Shown here piece by piece: positions 6,341-15,105 of a DNA stretch of 15,135 nt (its first letter is position 1; every line of letters begins with the position of its first letter). The notes under the pieces were generated by a model. The model was given only the letters and a program-made list of their open reading frames with translations, had not been told where the DNA came from and made no database searches. Source of the stretch: Spirochaetia bacterium (GTDB taxonomy: Bacteria; Spirochaetota; Spirochaetia; Treponematales; Breznakiellaceae); the NCBI GenBank assembly GCA_025997755.1, contig BNVA01000031.1:1-15135 (forward strand), written 5' to 3'. The position numbers were made by a program, and so were the translations under genes.

Positions 6341-7518
6341 ATTGTAAACGCCGTCCGTTTTTCTATTTTATCGTACCGGTAATAGTTCAAGTTTTAACCG
6401 GTTGTAACGCACCTAAAGAAACCGAATTTTCATTTACTGATGCCGAGCGTAATGTAATACCGGTGATGGCATATTCAACGGAAGCGGCGGCGGGTTTGCT
6501 GGATCTGCGGCGTTCAAAAGAATATACATATTCGTTACAGCAATTGCTGCCGGTAAACAGTAATACTTCGCTTGAAATAGATTATACTCTGGATTACACA
6601 GGCAGTGCGGATGTTCTTGATTTATGTAAAATAATCGTAAAACTTGATGATAAATCTTCTTGGGAACTTCCACTGGATTATTCGTTCTTAGGATTAAAAG
6701 TAAATTCAAACCGGAATAAATATCTAATTCCCATAAATTCGCAGTCTATACAAAATGTGATTTTCTCAATAGTTTATAAAAATAACAACGGCAAAAAAAA
6801 TAAAAAGAATAAATTAGCTGTTCAAATAAATAGTTTAAAATTATCAAAGAGAGCTTATGGTTTTGAAAAAACAGAAGATTGTATTTTAACAACTCCATTT
6901 GTTTTTTTGGATAAAAGTACGGCGGAAATTAAAAATTCATATATCAATCCTCTTTCAAAATACAAAATAGAAGGACGGGCAGATATAGTTTTATCGGGTT
7001 ATAATAAAAATTCAACTATCGGCATAAACGGTGCAAATGATATAAAATACCGGTTCTATACTAATGACGATTCTAAATTTGTAAATAATATTACAATACC
7101 GTATATTTTTTCAAGTGATGATGATTATCCGGTTATTTTATCAGGTGATGCCGATACATTCTTACTATGCGGTGCGGACAATGCAAAAGATTTAAACGCA
7201 GACCCGCGCGTTATTTTAAATTATCCTAAAGAATTATGGCGTAACAAAGACTATGAATATTTTGCATGGGATATTTTTCCTTCTGTCTTAATTTTTGATA
7301 CAATAAACTATGATGTTCAAGACAGGTTATTTAAACGGCTTGCTTTTTTTTCGGAGAAAAAAGGATTTAGAGGCAGGCTTGCGCGTGACGAAGAGATTGC
7401 TTCGCTACACGGCTGGAATGCGCATGATTACAATTCTAAAAGCCTTGTGAATTTCTTTAACGCTGTCAATAAAATAAATTCCGTGGAAACCTTCATGTAC
7501 CATAAACATACTGCGTAA
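6337..7518 (+). CDS. Lipoprotein gene, left-arm copy, 3' end replaced at the fold-back
   Basis: A GTG start at 6337 overlaps the upstream TGA (GTGA), a coupling arrangement. The signal peptide (Arg5-Arg6, hydrophobic core) ends in LTGC with Cys23 lipidated. Residues 24-377 are identical to the copy at 7405-8799 and are mainly beta-strand, with an RGRLARDEEIASLHGWNAHD stretch around residues 346-365. From residue 378 to 393 the frame reads the antisense of the loop and ends at an accidental stop. This copy therefore lacks the HEGFH segment that the other copy retains. It is a broken gene product of the rearrangement or artefact, not an independent paralogue. Confidence 0.8.
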   Translation: MNCKRRPFFYFIVPVIVQVLTGCNAPKETEFSFTDAERNVIPVMAYSTEAAAGLLDLRRSKEYTYSLQQLLPVNSNTSLEIDYTLDYTGSADVLDLCKIIVKLDDKSSWELPLDYSFLGLKVNSNRNKYLIPINSQSIQNVIFSIVYKNNNGKKNKKNKLAVQINSLKLSKRAYGFEKTEDCILTTPFVFLDKSTAEIKNSYINPLSKYKIEGRADIVLSGYNKNSTIGINGANDIKYRFYTNDDSKFVNNITIPYIFSSDDDYPVILSGDADTFLLCGADNAKDLNADPRVILNYPKELWRNKDYEYFAWDIFPSVLIFDTINYDVQDRLFKRLAFFSEKKGFRGRLARDEEIASLHGWNAHDYNSKSLVNFFNAVNKINSVETFMYHKHTA

Positions 7519-8799
7519 ATATTCAGGCGACTCTCTTGAGATTGAAAGTATTGCTCCTTCTCCCTCAATGTATTCAGATTTATCATTATTTAGTTTTATA
7601 ATATTTGCGCCTAACAGTATGTCATGCAGTTTTTTTTCCTCATTAGAAATGGGGAAGTTGTTTTTTTTGACAGCGTTAAAGAAATTCACAAGGCTTTTAG
7701 AATTGTAATCATGCGCATTCCAGCCGTGTAGCGAAGCAATCTCTTCGTCACGCGCAAGCCTGCCTCTAAATCCTTTTTTCTCCGAAAAAAAAGCAAGCCG
7801 TTTAAATAACCTGTCTTGAACATCATAGTTTATTGTATCAAAAATTAAGACAGAAGGAAAAATATCCCATGCAAAATATTCATAGTCTTTGTTACGCCAT
7901 AATTCTTTAGGATAATTTAAAATAACGCGCGGGTCTGCGTTTAAATCTTTTGCATTGTCCGCACCGCATAGTAAGAATGTATCGGCATCACCTGATAAAA
8001 TAACCGGATAATCATCATCACTTGAAAAAATATACGGTATTGTAATATTATTTACAAATTTAGAATCGTCATTAGTATAGAACCGGTATTTTATATCATT
8101 TGCACCGTTTATGCCGATAGTTGAATTTTTATTATAACCCGATAAAACTATATCTGCCCGTCCTTCTATTTTGTATTTTGAAAGAGGATTGATATATGAA
8201 TTTTTAATTTCCGCCGTACTTTTATCCAAAAAAACAAATGGAGTTGTTAAAATACAATCTTCTGTTTTTTCAAAACCATAAGCTCTCTTTGATAATTTTA
8301 AACTATTTATTTGAACAGCTAATTTATTCTTTTTATTTTTTTTGCCGTTGTTATTTTTATAAACTATTGAGAAAATCACATTTTGTATAGACTGCGAATT
8401 TATGGGAATTAGATATTTATTCCGGTTTGAATTTACTTTTAATCCTAAGAACGAATAATCCAGTGGAAGTTCCCAAGAAGATTTATCATCAAGTTTTACG
8501 ATTATTTTACATAAATCAAGAACATCCGCACTGCCTGTGTAATCCAGAGTATAATCTATTTCAAGCGAAGTATTACTGTTTACCGGCAGCAATTGCTGTA
8601 ACGAATATGTATATTCTTTTGAACGCCGCAGATCCAGCAAACCCGCCGCCGCTTCCGTTGAATATGCCATCACCGGTATTACATTACGCTCGGCATCAGT
8701 AAATGAAAATTCGGTTTCTTTAGGTGCGTTACAACCGGTTAAAACTTGAACTATTACCGGTACGATAAAATAGAAAAACGGACGGCGTTTACAATTCAC
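7405..8799 (-). CDS. Lipoprotein with HEGFH metallopeptidase-like motif, truncated at the fold-back
   Basis: This is the longer copy of the GTG-started lipoprotein gene. Residues 1-377 match the left-arm copy. Residues 378-444, coded by the single-copy loop, continue naturally and include a GEGAILSISRESPEYLR stretch and MVHEGFHGIYF with the motif HEGFH at 435-439. HExxH is the zinc-binding and catalytic signature of many metallopeptidases (gluzincins and relatives), and its hydrophobic context fits. After Asp445 the frame crosses back into the left arm and reads antisense of its own gene, ending at 464. A third metal ligand would normally lie downstream and is lost, so zinc peptidase activity is an inference. 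The native protein is certainly longer. Predicted location: lipid-anchored outside the cytoplasmic membrane. Confidence 0.8.
   Translation of the reverse strand: MNCKRRPFFYFIVPVIVQVLTGCNAPKETEFSFTDAERNVIPVMAYSTEAAAGLLDLRRSKEYTYSLQQLLPVNSNTSLEIDYTLDYTGSADVLDLCKIIVKLDDKSSWELPLDYSFLGLKVNSNRNKYLIPINSQSIQNVIFSIVYKNNNGKKNKKNKLAVQINSLKLSKRAYGFEKTEDCILTTPFVFLDKSTAEIKNSYINPLSKYKIEGRADIVLSGYNKNSTIGINGANDIKYRFYTNDDSKFVNNITIPYIFSSDDDYPVILSGDADTFLLCGADNAKDLNADPRVILNYPKELWRNKDYEYFAWDIFPSVLIFDTINYDVQDRLFKRLAFFSEKKGFRGRLARDEEIASLHGWNAHDYNSKSLVNFFNAVKKNNFPISNEEKKLHDILLGANIIKLNNDKSEYIEGEGAILSISRESPEYLRSMFMVHEGFHGIYFIDSVKEIHKAFRIVIMRIPAV
7470..7666. other. Single-copy loop between the two arms
   Basis: These 197 bp have no counterpart elsewhere in the window. 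On the minus strand they carry about 67 in-frame codons continuing the lipoprotein gene that starts at 8799, including the HEGFH motif. On the plus strand they supply only a meaningless 16-residue tail to the copy starting at 6337. The loop is therefore genuine gene sequence, present once because the fold-back happened just after it. Confidence 0.9.
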
Positions 8800-9569
8800 A
8801 ACGCAACAATACCTCTGGCTATTAGCTGCGCTATCGAATAACGGCGTTCCGGTGTTATATCGGGATCGTTTCTTAAAAAAGTTTCAAGCTGCGCACAAAA
8901 CGATTCCGCCAATAAGGGAAGTCCTGTAACTTTTTTATAGTATGCGCGGTGCGATGGTTCAAATTGTTTGTTTATACAGAATAGTGTAAGGCAGGCGGTT
9001 TTAATAAAACCGGCTTCGGACATTAAGTAAAAAAAATCATCATTTTGTATTAAGGCTGCGCCTAAGTCACTCAAAAAATGTTCCATTTTGGACTGATTTG
9101 TTTCCCGTAATATCTTCCAAAACATATTATTCAAGTTTAACAGGCGTTTTCTAACTTTTTCCAGCCAGTTATTCCTTGAATAAAGCATCTGCCCGTTTGC
9201 AAGGCGGTAAAAACCATAAGTTCCGGAATCTTTTATTAGCCAAATAAGGTCGGTCTTTGTATCGGCAATGGTAATAAGTTCTTCAACTTTTGAAGTTATT
9301 TTAAATTCAAAGCGGACAGGAAGCGAATCAATCATAAAACGGTCTTTATTACCGGAAGTTTCAAAAGCTGTGGCATTGCTGCCGTACTGTTTCATCCTCT
9401 GTGCCGCATCCGGTATCTCGCCCGAACAAAAAACATCCAGTATAAATGCAAAATACGGATCCAGCGTAGCCGGTAAAGCGGCTTCGTTAAGCGTAATGCA
9501 TTCAACACCATCCCAGCCCGACAGCAATTTTACAAAGCGATCAATAAGCGCCTGTACCTTTATATTCAT
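8796..9569 (-). CDS. Unrecognised cytoplasmic protein, right-arm copy
   Basis: Sequence-identical to the gene at 5567-6340, including the G-rich ribosome-binding sequence that favours the inner ATG (9569) over the one at 9581. Its last four bases overlap the GTG of the lipoprotein gene at 8799. Perfect identity with the other arm, including third codon positions, rules out an old duplication. Confidence 0.75.
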   Translation of the reverse strand: MNIKVQALIDRFVKLLSGWDGVECITLNEAALPATLDPYFAFILDVFCSGEIPDAAQRMKQYGSNATAFETSGNKDRFMIDSLPVRFEFKITSKVEELITIADTKTDLIWLIKDSGTYGFYRLANGQMLYSRNNWLEKVRKRLLNLNNMFWKILRETNQSKMEHFLSDLGAALIQNDDFFYLMSEAGFIKTACLTLFCINKQFEPSHRAYYKKVTGLPLLAESFCAQLETFLRNDPDITPERRYSIAQLIARGIVAL

Positions 9570-9581
9570 AACACCCCCCAT

Positions 9582-10283
9582 TTAAGCTATTGCGGAATCT
9601 AAGGCAATCTCAATCATTTTATTAAACGACGTCTGCCTTTCCTGTGCCGAAGTAGTTTCATTTGTAACAATACTATCCGAAATTGTTAAAATCGACAACG
9701 CTTGACAGCCGTATTTTGCCGCCAGCGTATAGAGTTCCGCAGTTTCCATTTCAACGGCAAGTACGCCGTATTTTGCAAAGCGTTTAACAGTATCCTCATC
9801 ATTATAAAAAAGATCGGTTGTAAGCACAGCGCCGACTTTTACCTCAAACCCTTTCTTCACTGCATTTTCGTAAGTTGTTTTTAAAAGATAAAAATCCGCA
9901 GGAGGCGCAAAATTTTTATTATTGAACCTTTGATTGTTTACATTTGAATCTGTAGAGGCTGTCATTGCCAAAACCAAGTCCCTAACCTTTACCAAAGGAA
10001 TAATTGCACCGGCGGTACCTACTCTTATAGCACGTTTAACTTTGTACTCATTAAACAGCTCATTTACATAAATTGATATGGAAGGCACCCCCATACCGGT
10101 ACCTTGAACGGAAAGTCTTAAGCCTTTGTATGTCCCCGTAAAGCCAAGCATATTCCTGACATTATTATAACAAACGCAGTTATCTAAGTAGGTTTCCGCT
10201 ATAAATTTTGCGCGTAACGGATCGCCCGGAAGAATAACCGTTTCGCTTATTGTTCCTGCTTTCGCCTCTATATGTGTTGACAT
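9582..10283 (-). CDS. deoD: Purine nucleoside phosphorylase DeoD, right-arm copy
   Basis: Identical at the protein level to the 4853-5554 gene, with the same intact active-site residues (His4, Arg24, Arg43, Arg87, Glu178/Glu180, Asp203, Arg216). A genome needs one copy of this housekeeping salvage enzyme. Two identical copies in opposite orientation within 4 kb would be very unusual, which supports treating the arm as a duplicate made by chimera formation. Confidence 0.97.
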   Translation of the reverse strand: MSTHIEAKAGTISETVILPGDPLRAKFIAETYLDNCVCYNNVRNMLGFTGTYKGLRLSVQGTGMGVPSISIYVNELFNEYKVKRAIRVGTAGAIIPLVKVRDLVLAMTASTDSNVNNQRFNNKNFAPPADFYLLKTTYENAVKKGFEVKVGAVLTTDLFYNDEDTVKRFAKYGVLAVEMETAELYTLAAKYGCQALSILTISDSIVTNETTSAQERQTSFNKMIEIALDSAIA

Positions 10284-10292
10284 ACAAACTCC

Positions 10293-10982
10293 TCAAAATG
10301 ATCTAAAAAAATTACTCTTTATTCTATTAACGGCAGATAATTGTGCTCTTGTATAAAGTTTTCTGTTTATTTCAATACCATCAAGTATAGCATCCATTTG
10401 CTTTTGCATACTATACTTGTTTATAAGACATAGGATCATCAATTTATATATGTCCTGACTATTTCCGCCTTCATTCGGATTAAAACTGCGTACGCGTATC
10501 CAAAAACTTGTCTCCCGCTCAGCGTCTTGCCATGCGGAGTCTGAAATGCTTTTCATAAATAATTCAAAAAAAGCGCCGTAAATATTATCTGGCATTTCCT
10601 GCAAATCCACGGTCATTCTATTGTAGCTGCGGTAAAAAACCAACTGAGTAAAATCCTGTTCTATGCGGAAGTTTTCTTCCCATTGTTTTAAAACACTGTA
10701 ATTAGGCGAAGACTGCTCGGCGATAAAAACATAACTGCCGCTGTACTCATTGATATTTTCAATCAAAGTTGAATCGCCGTCTAAATAAGTTGTAAGCCAA
10801 TCCGGTAACGGCCGACCTTCCTTTTTGCCCTGGTAATCGAGTATTTCTTCTCTAACGATGATTTTTTTTGACGCACTCCATGGCACTGCATCACGCTTAT
10901 CCGCATCGCTTTCGCAGCTTAAAAAGAATATAAAAAAAATATTTAGGGAAAATAGAAAAAACCAGCGAAAGCTGCCTTTCAT
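10293..10982 (-). CDS. Lipoprotein, 229 aa, distantly LPP20-like, right-arm copy
   Basis: Mirror of the gene at 4154-4843: aromatic-rich signal peptide, lipobox FLSC with Cys23, LPDW opening. It starts three bases after the large lipoprotein gene and its stop overlaps the deoD ribosome-binding site, so the operon order and spacing are preserved exactly. Confidence 0.8.
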   Translation of the reverse strand: MKGSFRWFFLFSLNIFFIFFLSCESDADKRDAVPWSASKKIIVREEILDYQGKKEGRPLPDWLTTYLDGDSTLIENINEYSGSYVFIAEQSSPNYSVLKQWEENFRIEQDFTQLVFYRSYNRMTVDLQEMPDNIYGAFFELFMKSISDSAWQDAERETSFWIRVRSFNPNEGGNSQDIYKLMILCLINKYSMQKQMDAILDGIEINRKLYTRAQLSAVNRIKSNFFRSF

Positions 10983-10985
10983 CTT

Positions 10986-12806
10986 TTAACTTGCAGGTTG
11001 AACTGAGTTTTCACCGGCTATTTTGCTGTCATCAATATCGTCTGTATCAACCGGTTTTTCAGGCACGCCGTCTTCATCAACAATGAAAGCGGGTGAAATT
11101 CCCGGGTAGGAAACGCCCAGTTCTGTAATCACGGCGGTATAGCCGTCTTCTTTCGTATCGCTTCCAAAGTAAAGGCTGCTGCGTCCGCCGAAAGCCGCTT
11201 CCAGTTCCATGGACTCCCATTCGCCATAGTTACCGTAGACAAAATCACCTTCCTGAGCTTCAACTGCAAGGCTTATAATAATAGTTTCCTCAAAAAATTG
11301 AAAATCTGCCGCCACGGTTATAAAACCGTCTTCCAAAACATCAACAGTGCGCTGCAAGGTAAAAATCTCGCCTGTGTCTTCTACGGAAAGAACAACCTCG
11401 CCGTTCAGATACGAAAGGTTCAGCTTAATCGGCAAGGCGGACTCTTCTTTTGACAGCTCCGCATAAAACACCTTGCCGCCGTCTACCGGCACAAAACGTA
11501 TGAGCAACAGTCCACTGCCCTCTCCTGCTCTTATTTTACCAAAAAATGGCTGGGGCAGTGAATACTGATCTTTATTCCCAACGGCTAATCCGTATGAGTA
11601 CGATGCCGGAAGCCATCGAGCCTCCGCACCTTCTTTTTTTATTACAAGACTTCGCTCCTTGTCAGACGGATCGGCAGAATCGTAGAGATTGCCCCAGAAT
11701 TCATACCACCGCGAAAAACTGTCTGCAATGGCGGAAAAATACCCTAAACGTCCATGTCTGGTTGAAACCGGCAGCGCTATGTCGCGGCTTAAGCCTTTTA
11801 TTATAAAGCCGTTTTCAACAGGATCAAACGGGAAAACTTCCGCTTTTATCGTTTGAAAACCGGTTTGTTTAGGCGCCGTCCATAAAATACGGTCGAAACC
11901 TTGGGAAACTGAGCCTGCACATATCTTGTTTTTACCTTGATACCAAACAATGTAAGGATCAAAATCGCTGTCAGCCGACATTTTGGTTTCAAGCATGATC
12001 TTAGCGCTTGGAGGGACAACCTGAGCCGCCGCCGAGCCGCCCGGAATATAGCTTCTTATGTCTTCAATCGTGAATTTTTTGTCGGCAAGATAAAATACGG
12101 GCTTTTCGGTACTGCTTAAAACCTCACCGGAATAGCCTATAACTTGAAAAACTACAGTATAAAAGCCCATGGGCAAATCTTCGGGGAAGGAGAACACCGG
12201 AATCTTATCACCTAAGCTATCAATATTTATTTGTGTTTCCGTGATTTTGGTTTCTTCTTCGGTCTTTTTAACTGTATCTTCATCATTTTCAGTGGAATCC
12301 GGTTTTTCAGTATCTTCGCCGTTCTGCGGCTCCTCGGTATCTATGGATTTTTCATTTGTGTCCTGTGAAACCGCCTTTGTTCCTGCCGTTCCCGCATCGG
12401 ATTTGGTTTTTTCCGCTGTACCGGCAGCCGATCCCGCCTTCTCCGAATTGGTTCCGCCTGTACCTGCTGTCAAGGTATTTGTCCCCGCTTCGGAACCTTC
12501 CGCAGCCCTGTTTTTGCTTTTTGGAAGAATATAACGGAATACATTACTCTGTACCTTGCCCCTATTATTCTTTATAAGGACAACAAGTTCCGCAGTATCA
12601 GTATCACCCTCTATGTTGCTGTCAAAATAAGGCTCTATTTCGCTTGCGCTTCCGATAACCGAACAGTCGTCCAGGGATATTCCGTCAACAAGCCCGTTTA
12701 CCTTGTAGTTTTGCGCCGACGAAAGATAGTCTATGTCCCCGCAGCCTGAAAAACTGAGTAGAAATAACAATATAGGAATGGCTTTAAAAAGCTCCTTCTT
12801 ACACAT
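10986..12806 (-). CDS. Large lipoprotein with low-complexity linker, right-arm copy
   Basis: Mirror of the gene at 2330-4150, 606 aa, Cys22 lipobox, Ala-Gly-Thr and acidic linker at about residues 104-192. Low-complexity linkers usually diverge quickly by slippage. The linker here encodes the same residues as the other arm, which again argues that the two arms come from one molecule. Confidence 0.85.
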   Translation of the reverse strand: MCKKELFKAIPILLFLLSFSGCGDIDYLSSAQNYKVNGLVDGISLDDCSVIGSASEIEPYFDSNIEGDTDTAELVVLIKNNRGKVQSNVFRYILPKSKNRAAEGSEAGTNTLTAGTGGTNSEKAGSAAGTAEKTKSDAGTAGTKAVSQDTNEKSIDTEEPQNGEDTEKPDSTENDEDTVKKTEEETKITETQINIDSLGDKIPVFSFPEDLPMGFYTVVFQVIGYSGEVLSSTEKPVFYLADKKFTIEDIRSYIPGGSAAAQVVPPSAKIMLETKMSADSDFDPYIVWYQGKNKICAGSVSQGFDRILWTAPKQTGFQTIKAEVFPFDPVENGFIIKGLSRDIALPVSTRHGRLGYFSAIADSFSRWYEFWGNLYDSADPSDKERSLVIKKEGAEARWLPASYSYGLAVGNKDQYSLPQPFFGKIRAGEGSGLLLIRFVPVDGGKVFYAELSKEESALPIKLNLSYLNGEVVLSVEDTGEIFTLQRTVDVLEDGFITVAADFQFFEETIIISLAVEAQEGDFVYGNYGEWESMELEAAFGGRSSLYFGSDTKEDGYTAVITELGVSYPGISPAFIVDEDGVPEKPVDTDDIDDSKIAGENSVQPAS

Positions 12807-12816
12807 CTACTCTAAA

Positions 12817-12825
12817 ATTATAGCA
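12817..12825 (-). promoter_or_regulatory. Extended -10 promoter, right-arm copy
   Basis: TGCTATAAT on the minus strand, 11 bases before the start codon at 12806, mirroring 2311-2319. Confidence 0.6.
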
Positions 12826-12875
12826 CAAAAAAATAAAATATCAGTGTTTTAAGGGTGTTTTATAGGCGATTTATA

Positions 12876-12915
12876 AGGGGGAAAGCCCCCTACGCTGCAT
12901 AAACCGCTGCGCGGT
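12876..12915 (-). terminator. Paired GC-rich hairpins after the HTH gene, right-arm copy
   Basis: Mirror of 2221-2260: stems AGGGGG/CCCCCT and ACCGC/GCGGT, without a clear downstream T-run on the transcript of the HTH gene. Possible terminator or stabiliser. Confidence 0.4.
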
Positions 12916-12924
12916 GTTATTACG

Positions 12925-13248
12925 CTACCCCCGCCATGCCGGGTTTCTACACCACGCTTCCATAGCGACACGGACATTTTCCTGAGTCTGCCGGTTTAGT
13001 TTCCGGTATGTTTTTAAAAGCATTTCTTCCTCGGGCGAAAGTCCTTCAACATCTACGCCGGTTACCAAAAATTCAACGGTAGTGTGGAGCAAGCGGGCAA
13101 GCTCCACACCCTCGCGGACATCGGGATAGGTTTTACGTGTAAGCCATTTTTTAAAAGTCCCAAGCGGAACATCAATTTTACCGGAAACCCACTCTTGAGT
13201 CGTGTTGTTAGTTTTAATCTGCTGTTTCAAGCGCTTCCAAAAGTCCAT
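12925..13248 (-). CDS. XRE/Cro-type HTH regulator, right-arm copy
   Basis: Identical to the protein at 1888-2211, with HTH helices at residues 17-25 and 28-36. Here it is transcribed leftward, divergently from the LPP20-like pair at 13436-15105, with the operator-like array between them as in the other arm. Confidence 0.85.
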   Translation of the reverse strand: MDFWKRLKQQIKTNNTTQEWVSGKIDVPLGTFKKWLTRKTYPDVREGVELARLLHTTVEFLVTGVDVEGLSPEEEMLLKTYRKLNRQTQENVRVAMEAWCRNPAWRG

Positions 13249-13268
13249 AAGCCTAATTTAATTCAAAA

Positions 13269-13380
13269 AGAGCAAAATTGACTTATAAGTACTTGACATA
13301 GGAGCAAAATTACTTTATTTATATAAACCAACAGAGCAATTTTGCGCTCTAATTATCTTTTATACACCATATTTGCTCCT
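13269..13380. promoter_or_regulatory. Operator-like motif array, right-arm copy
   Basis: Motif copies at 13269-13279 (AGAGCAAAATT, +), 13300-13311 (AGGAGCAAAATT, +), 13333-13350 (palindrome-like AGAGC...GCTCT) and 13369-13380 (minus strand). Same arrangement as 1756-1867. Confidence 0.6.
13293..13325 (+). promoter_or_regulatory. Predicted promoter of the LPP20-like pair, right-arm copy
   Basis: TTGACA at 13293-13298, 17-bp spacer, TATTTA at 13316-13321. The 13300-13311 motif copy lies in the spacer, where a bound repressor would block RNA polymerase. Confidence 0.55.
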
Positions 13381-13435
13381 AATTCTGCGGCAGGAGGAGC
13401 TGCAGGATTTTAAGATCAAAAAGCGGAGGTTTTAG

Positions 13436-14476
13436 ATGAATAAAAAGAATTTTGCTGTTTTTACATTAAGTTTGTGGTGTTTATTTTTTGAGACGATTTC
13501 TCTATATGCGCAGAGCCGCGAACCCGTGTGGGTAACATCGCCTTCTTCCGTTTACAGGCAAAACAGATATGTTTCCGCTGTAGGCTATGGCAGAAACAGG
13601 GGCGACGCGGAAAAGAACGCCCTTACTGCGTTAAGCGCAATTTTTGGACAGTCGATACATTCAGATTTTTCCACTCTTACAAATTATACCGAGGCGCTCA
13701 AAAACGGAGTCGTAAAAACATCGGATAGTACTTCTGTACAGAACGCGATAAAAACATCGACGGCAATGGACAGTCTTATAGGCGCAGAAATTGCCGATGT
13801 CTGGCAGGATACGCAAAATAGAATGTGGTATGCCGTTGCCGTTATGGACATTGCAAAAACTACGGAACTTTATACCGAATTATTGCGCGCCAATCAAAAG
13901 TTGATAGAAGATTTAACAAAATTGTCCGCCTCCGATAAAAACAGTTTGGATGCTTTTTCGCGCTATCGTTTTGCCGCGACAATAGCGGATGCGAATAACG
14001 AATATGTAAGTGTGCTGTCGGTAATAGGCACAGTTCCGGGCGATTTAAAACAGCTAAAAAAAGGAAACGATTACCGGCTGGAAGCGGTAAACCTTGCGCA
14101 TAACATACCGATAGCCGTAAGTGTTAAAGGCGACAGAAAAAACCGCATAACAAACGCCTTTGCCGATGTCCTTGCCGACATTGGTTTTAAAAGCGGCGGA
14201 AATAACAACCGCTATATTTTAACCGCCGATGTAAAACTTTCTGAAACATCGTTTCCCGGCAACGATGCGAAATTCAGCCGTTACACATTAGATACATACC
14301 TTTTGGACACCGCAAACAACAGCCGGATAATTCCTTTCAGCTTAGACGGTAGGGAAGGACACAGTAGTAGTACGGAAGCGGAAAACAGAGCGGTTGATAC
14401 AATCGTAACCGAAATAAGCGAACAGTATGGAGAAGTGTTCAATAAATATTTTGCAACAACGCTATTAAAAAAATAG
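13436..14476 (+). CDS. Secreted LPP20-like protein, 346 aa, right-arm copy
   Basis: Mirror of 660-1700: GGAGG site seven bases before ATG, type I signal peptide cleaved after residue 25, LPP20-like first domain, unrecognised second region. Followed after 38 bp by the lipoprotein at 14515. Confidence 0.85.
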   Translation: MNKKNFAVFTLSLWCLFFETISLYAQSREPVWVTSPSSVYRQNRYVSAVGYGRNRGDAEKNALTALSAIFGQSIHSDFSTLTNYTEALKNGVVKTSDSTSVQNAIKTSTAMDSLIGAEIADVWQDTQNRMWYAVAVMDIAKTTELYTELLRANQKLIEDLTKLSASDKNSLDAFSRYRFAATIADANNEYVSVLSVIGTVPGDLKQLKKGNDYRLEAVNLAHNIPIAVSVKGDRKNRITNAFADVLADIGFKSGGNNNRYILTADVKLSETSFPGNDAKFSRYTLDTYLLDTANNSRIIPFSLDGREGHSSSTEAENRAVDTIVTEISEQYGEVFNKYFATTLLKK

Positions 14477-14514
14477 CTTGTAATATTTTGGCAAAAAGCC
14501 ATAAGGAGATTTCT

Positions 14515-15105
14515 ATGAAAAAAATCGTTTTGTTTGCGTGTGTGTTATGCGCCGCAATCCTCGTCTCTTGCGCATCGAGTCCGCCCGGGTCTAATCAAAA
14601 GCAGTATACTGCGGCGACTCAGCAAAAACAGACCGGTCTTCCCGAATGGTATCTTGAAACGCCGGATGAAAATGGCATCATCTTTGGGGTGGGGCAATCA
14701 AAATTACAAAATCAAAAACTGGCGATGCAAGCAGCGGAATCAGCCGCCCGCCGTAGCATAGCGGATTATTTATCCACTGAAGTAAAGGCTATGTTAATTG
14801 ACTATGCAAGAGTAGCAGGACAACAAAACAATCCTGCAAGCATACAACTTACAGAGGATGTATCAAAAGTTCTTACCGATGCAAAACTCAACGGTTCAAA
14901 AATTATTAAAAGAGCACAGGGAGATGACGGAACATGGTATGCGCTTGCATCAATAACCGAAGCAAACGCGAAACCACCGCTGATTGTTACTTGTGCGGAA
15001 GCGCTCATGGTCAACCCAAAAAACGTGGCGCAAAAAATTGCCGCCTTTAAAAACTTTTTGTTTTGCATAATAGATTTTCTCCTAAATAGTTTTTTTACTC
15101 GATAA
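14515..15105 (+). CDS. LPP20-like lipoprotein with chimeric 3' end, right-arm copy
   Basis: Mirror of 31-621, start at 14515 behind AAGGAGA, Cys19 lipobox LVSC. The reading frame leaves native sequence around 14964-14976 and then reads antisense of the signal-peptide gene. That both arms carry this same junction shows it existed before the palindrome formed. Confidence 0.8.
   Translation: MKKIVLFACVLCAAILVSCASSPPGSNQKQYTAATQQKQTGLPEWYLETPDENGIIFGVGQSKLQNQKLAMQAAESAARRSIADYLSTEVKAMLIDYARVAGQQNNPASIQLTEDVSKVLTDAKLNGSKIIKRAQGDDGTWYALASITEANAKPPLIVTCAEALMVNPKNVAQKIAAFKNFLFCIIDFLLNSFFTR
14968..15068 (-). CDS. 5' fragment of a secreted protein gene, right-arm copy
   Basis: Mirror of 68-168: ribosome-binding site AGGAG, ATG at 15068, type I signal peptide with ASA cleavage site, then VTISGGF before the junction. 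Rest of the gene absent. Confidence 0.7.

Larger units (their letters stand above)
1..7469 (+). repeat. Left arm of a 7.47 kb perfect inverted repeat
   Basis: The reverse complement of this arm reappears at 7667-15135. Base x pairs with base 15136-x. I checked the outer ends, the operator region and the inner boundary base by base, and every gene pair mirrors exactly with identical protein. Identity stops at 7469/7667: base 7470 and base 7666 are both T and therefore do not pair. No difference between the arms was found. Confidence 0.98.

Noticed and set aside
6434..6709. 91-residue minus-strand frame inside the lipoprotein gene (mirror at 8427-8702)
   Set aside because: Antisense shadow with no start signal; duplicated only because the arms are copies.
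7470..7666. Spirochaete hairpin-telomere replication junction
   Set aside because: A resolved or dimeric telomere junction would have little or no unique sequence at its axis and would not lie inside a coding frame that continues naturally through the loop.
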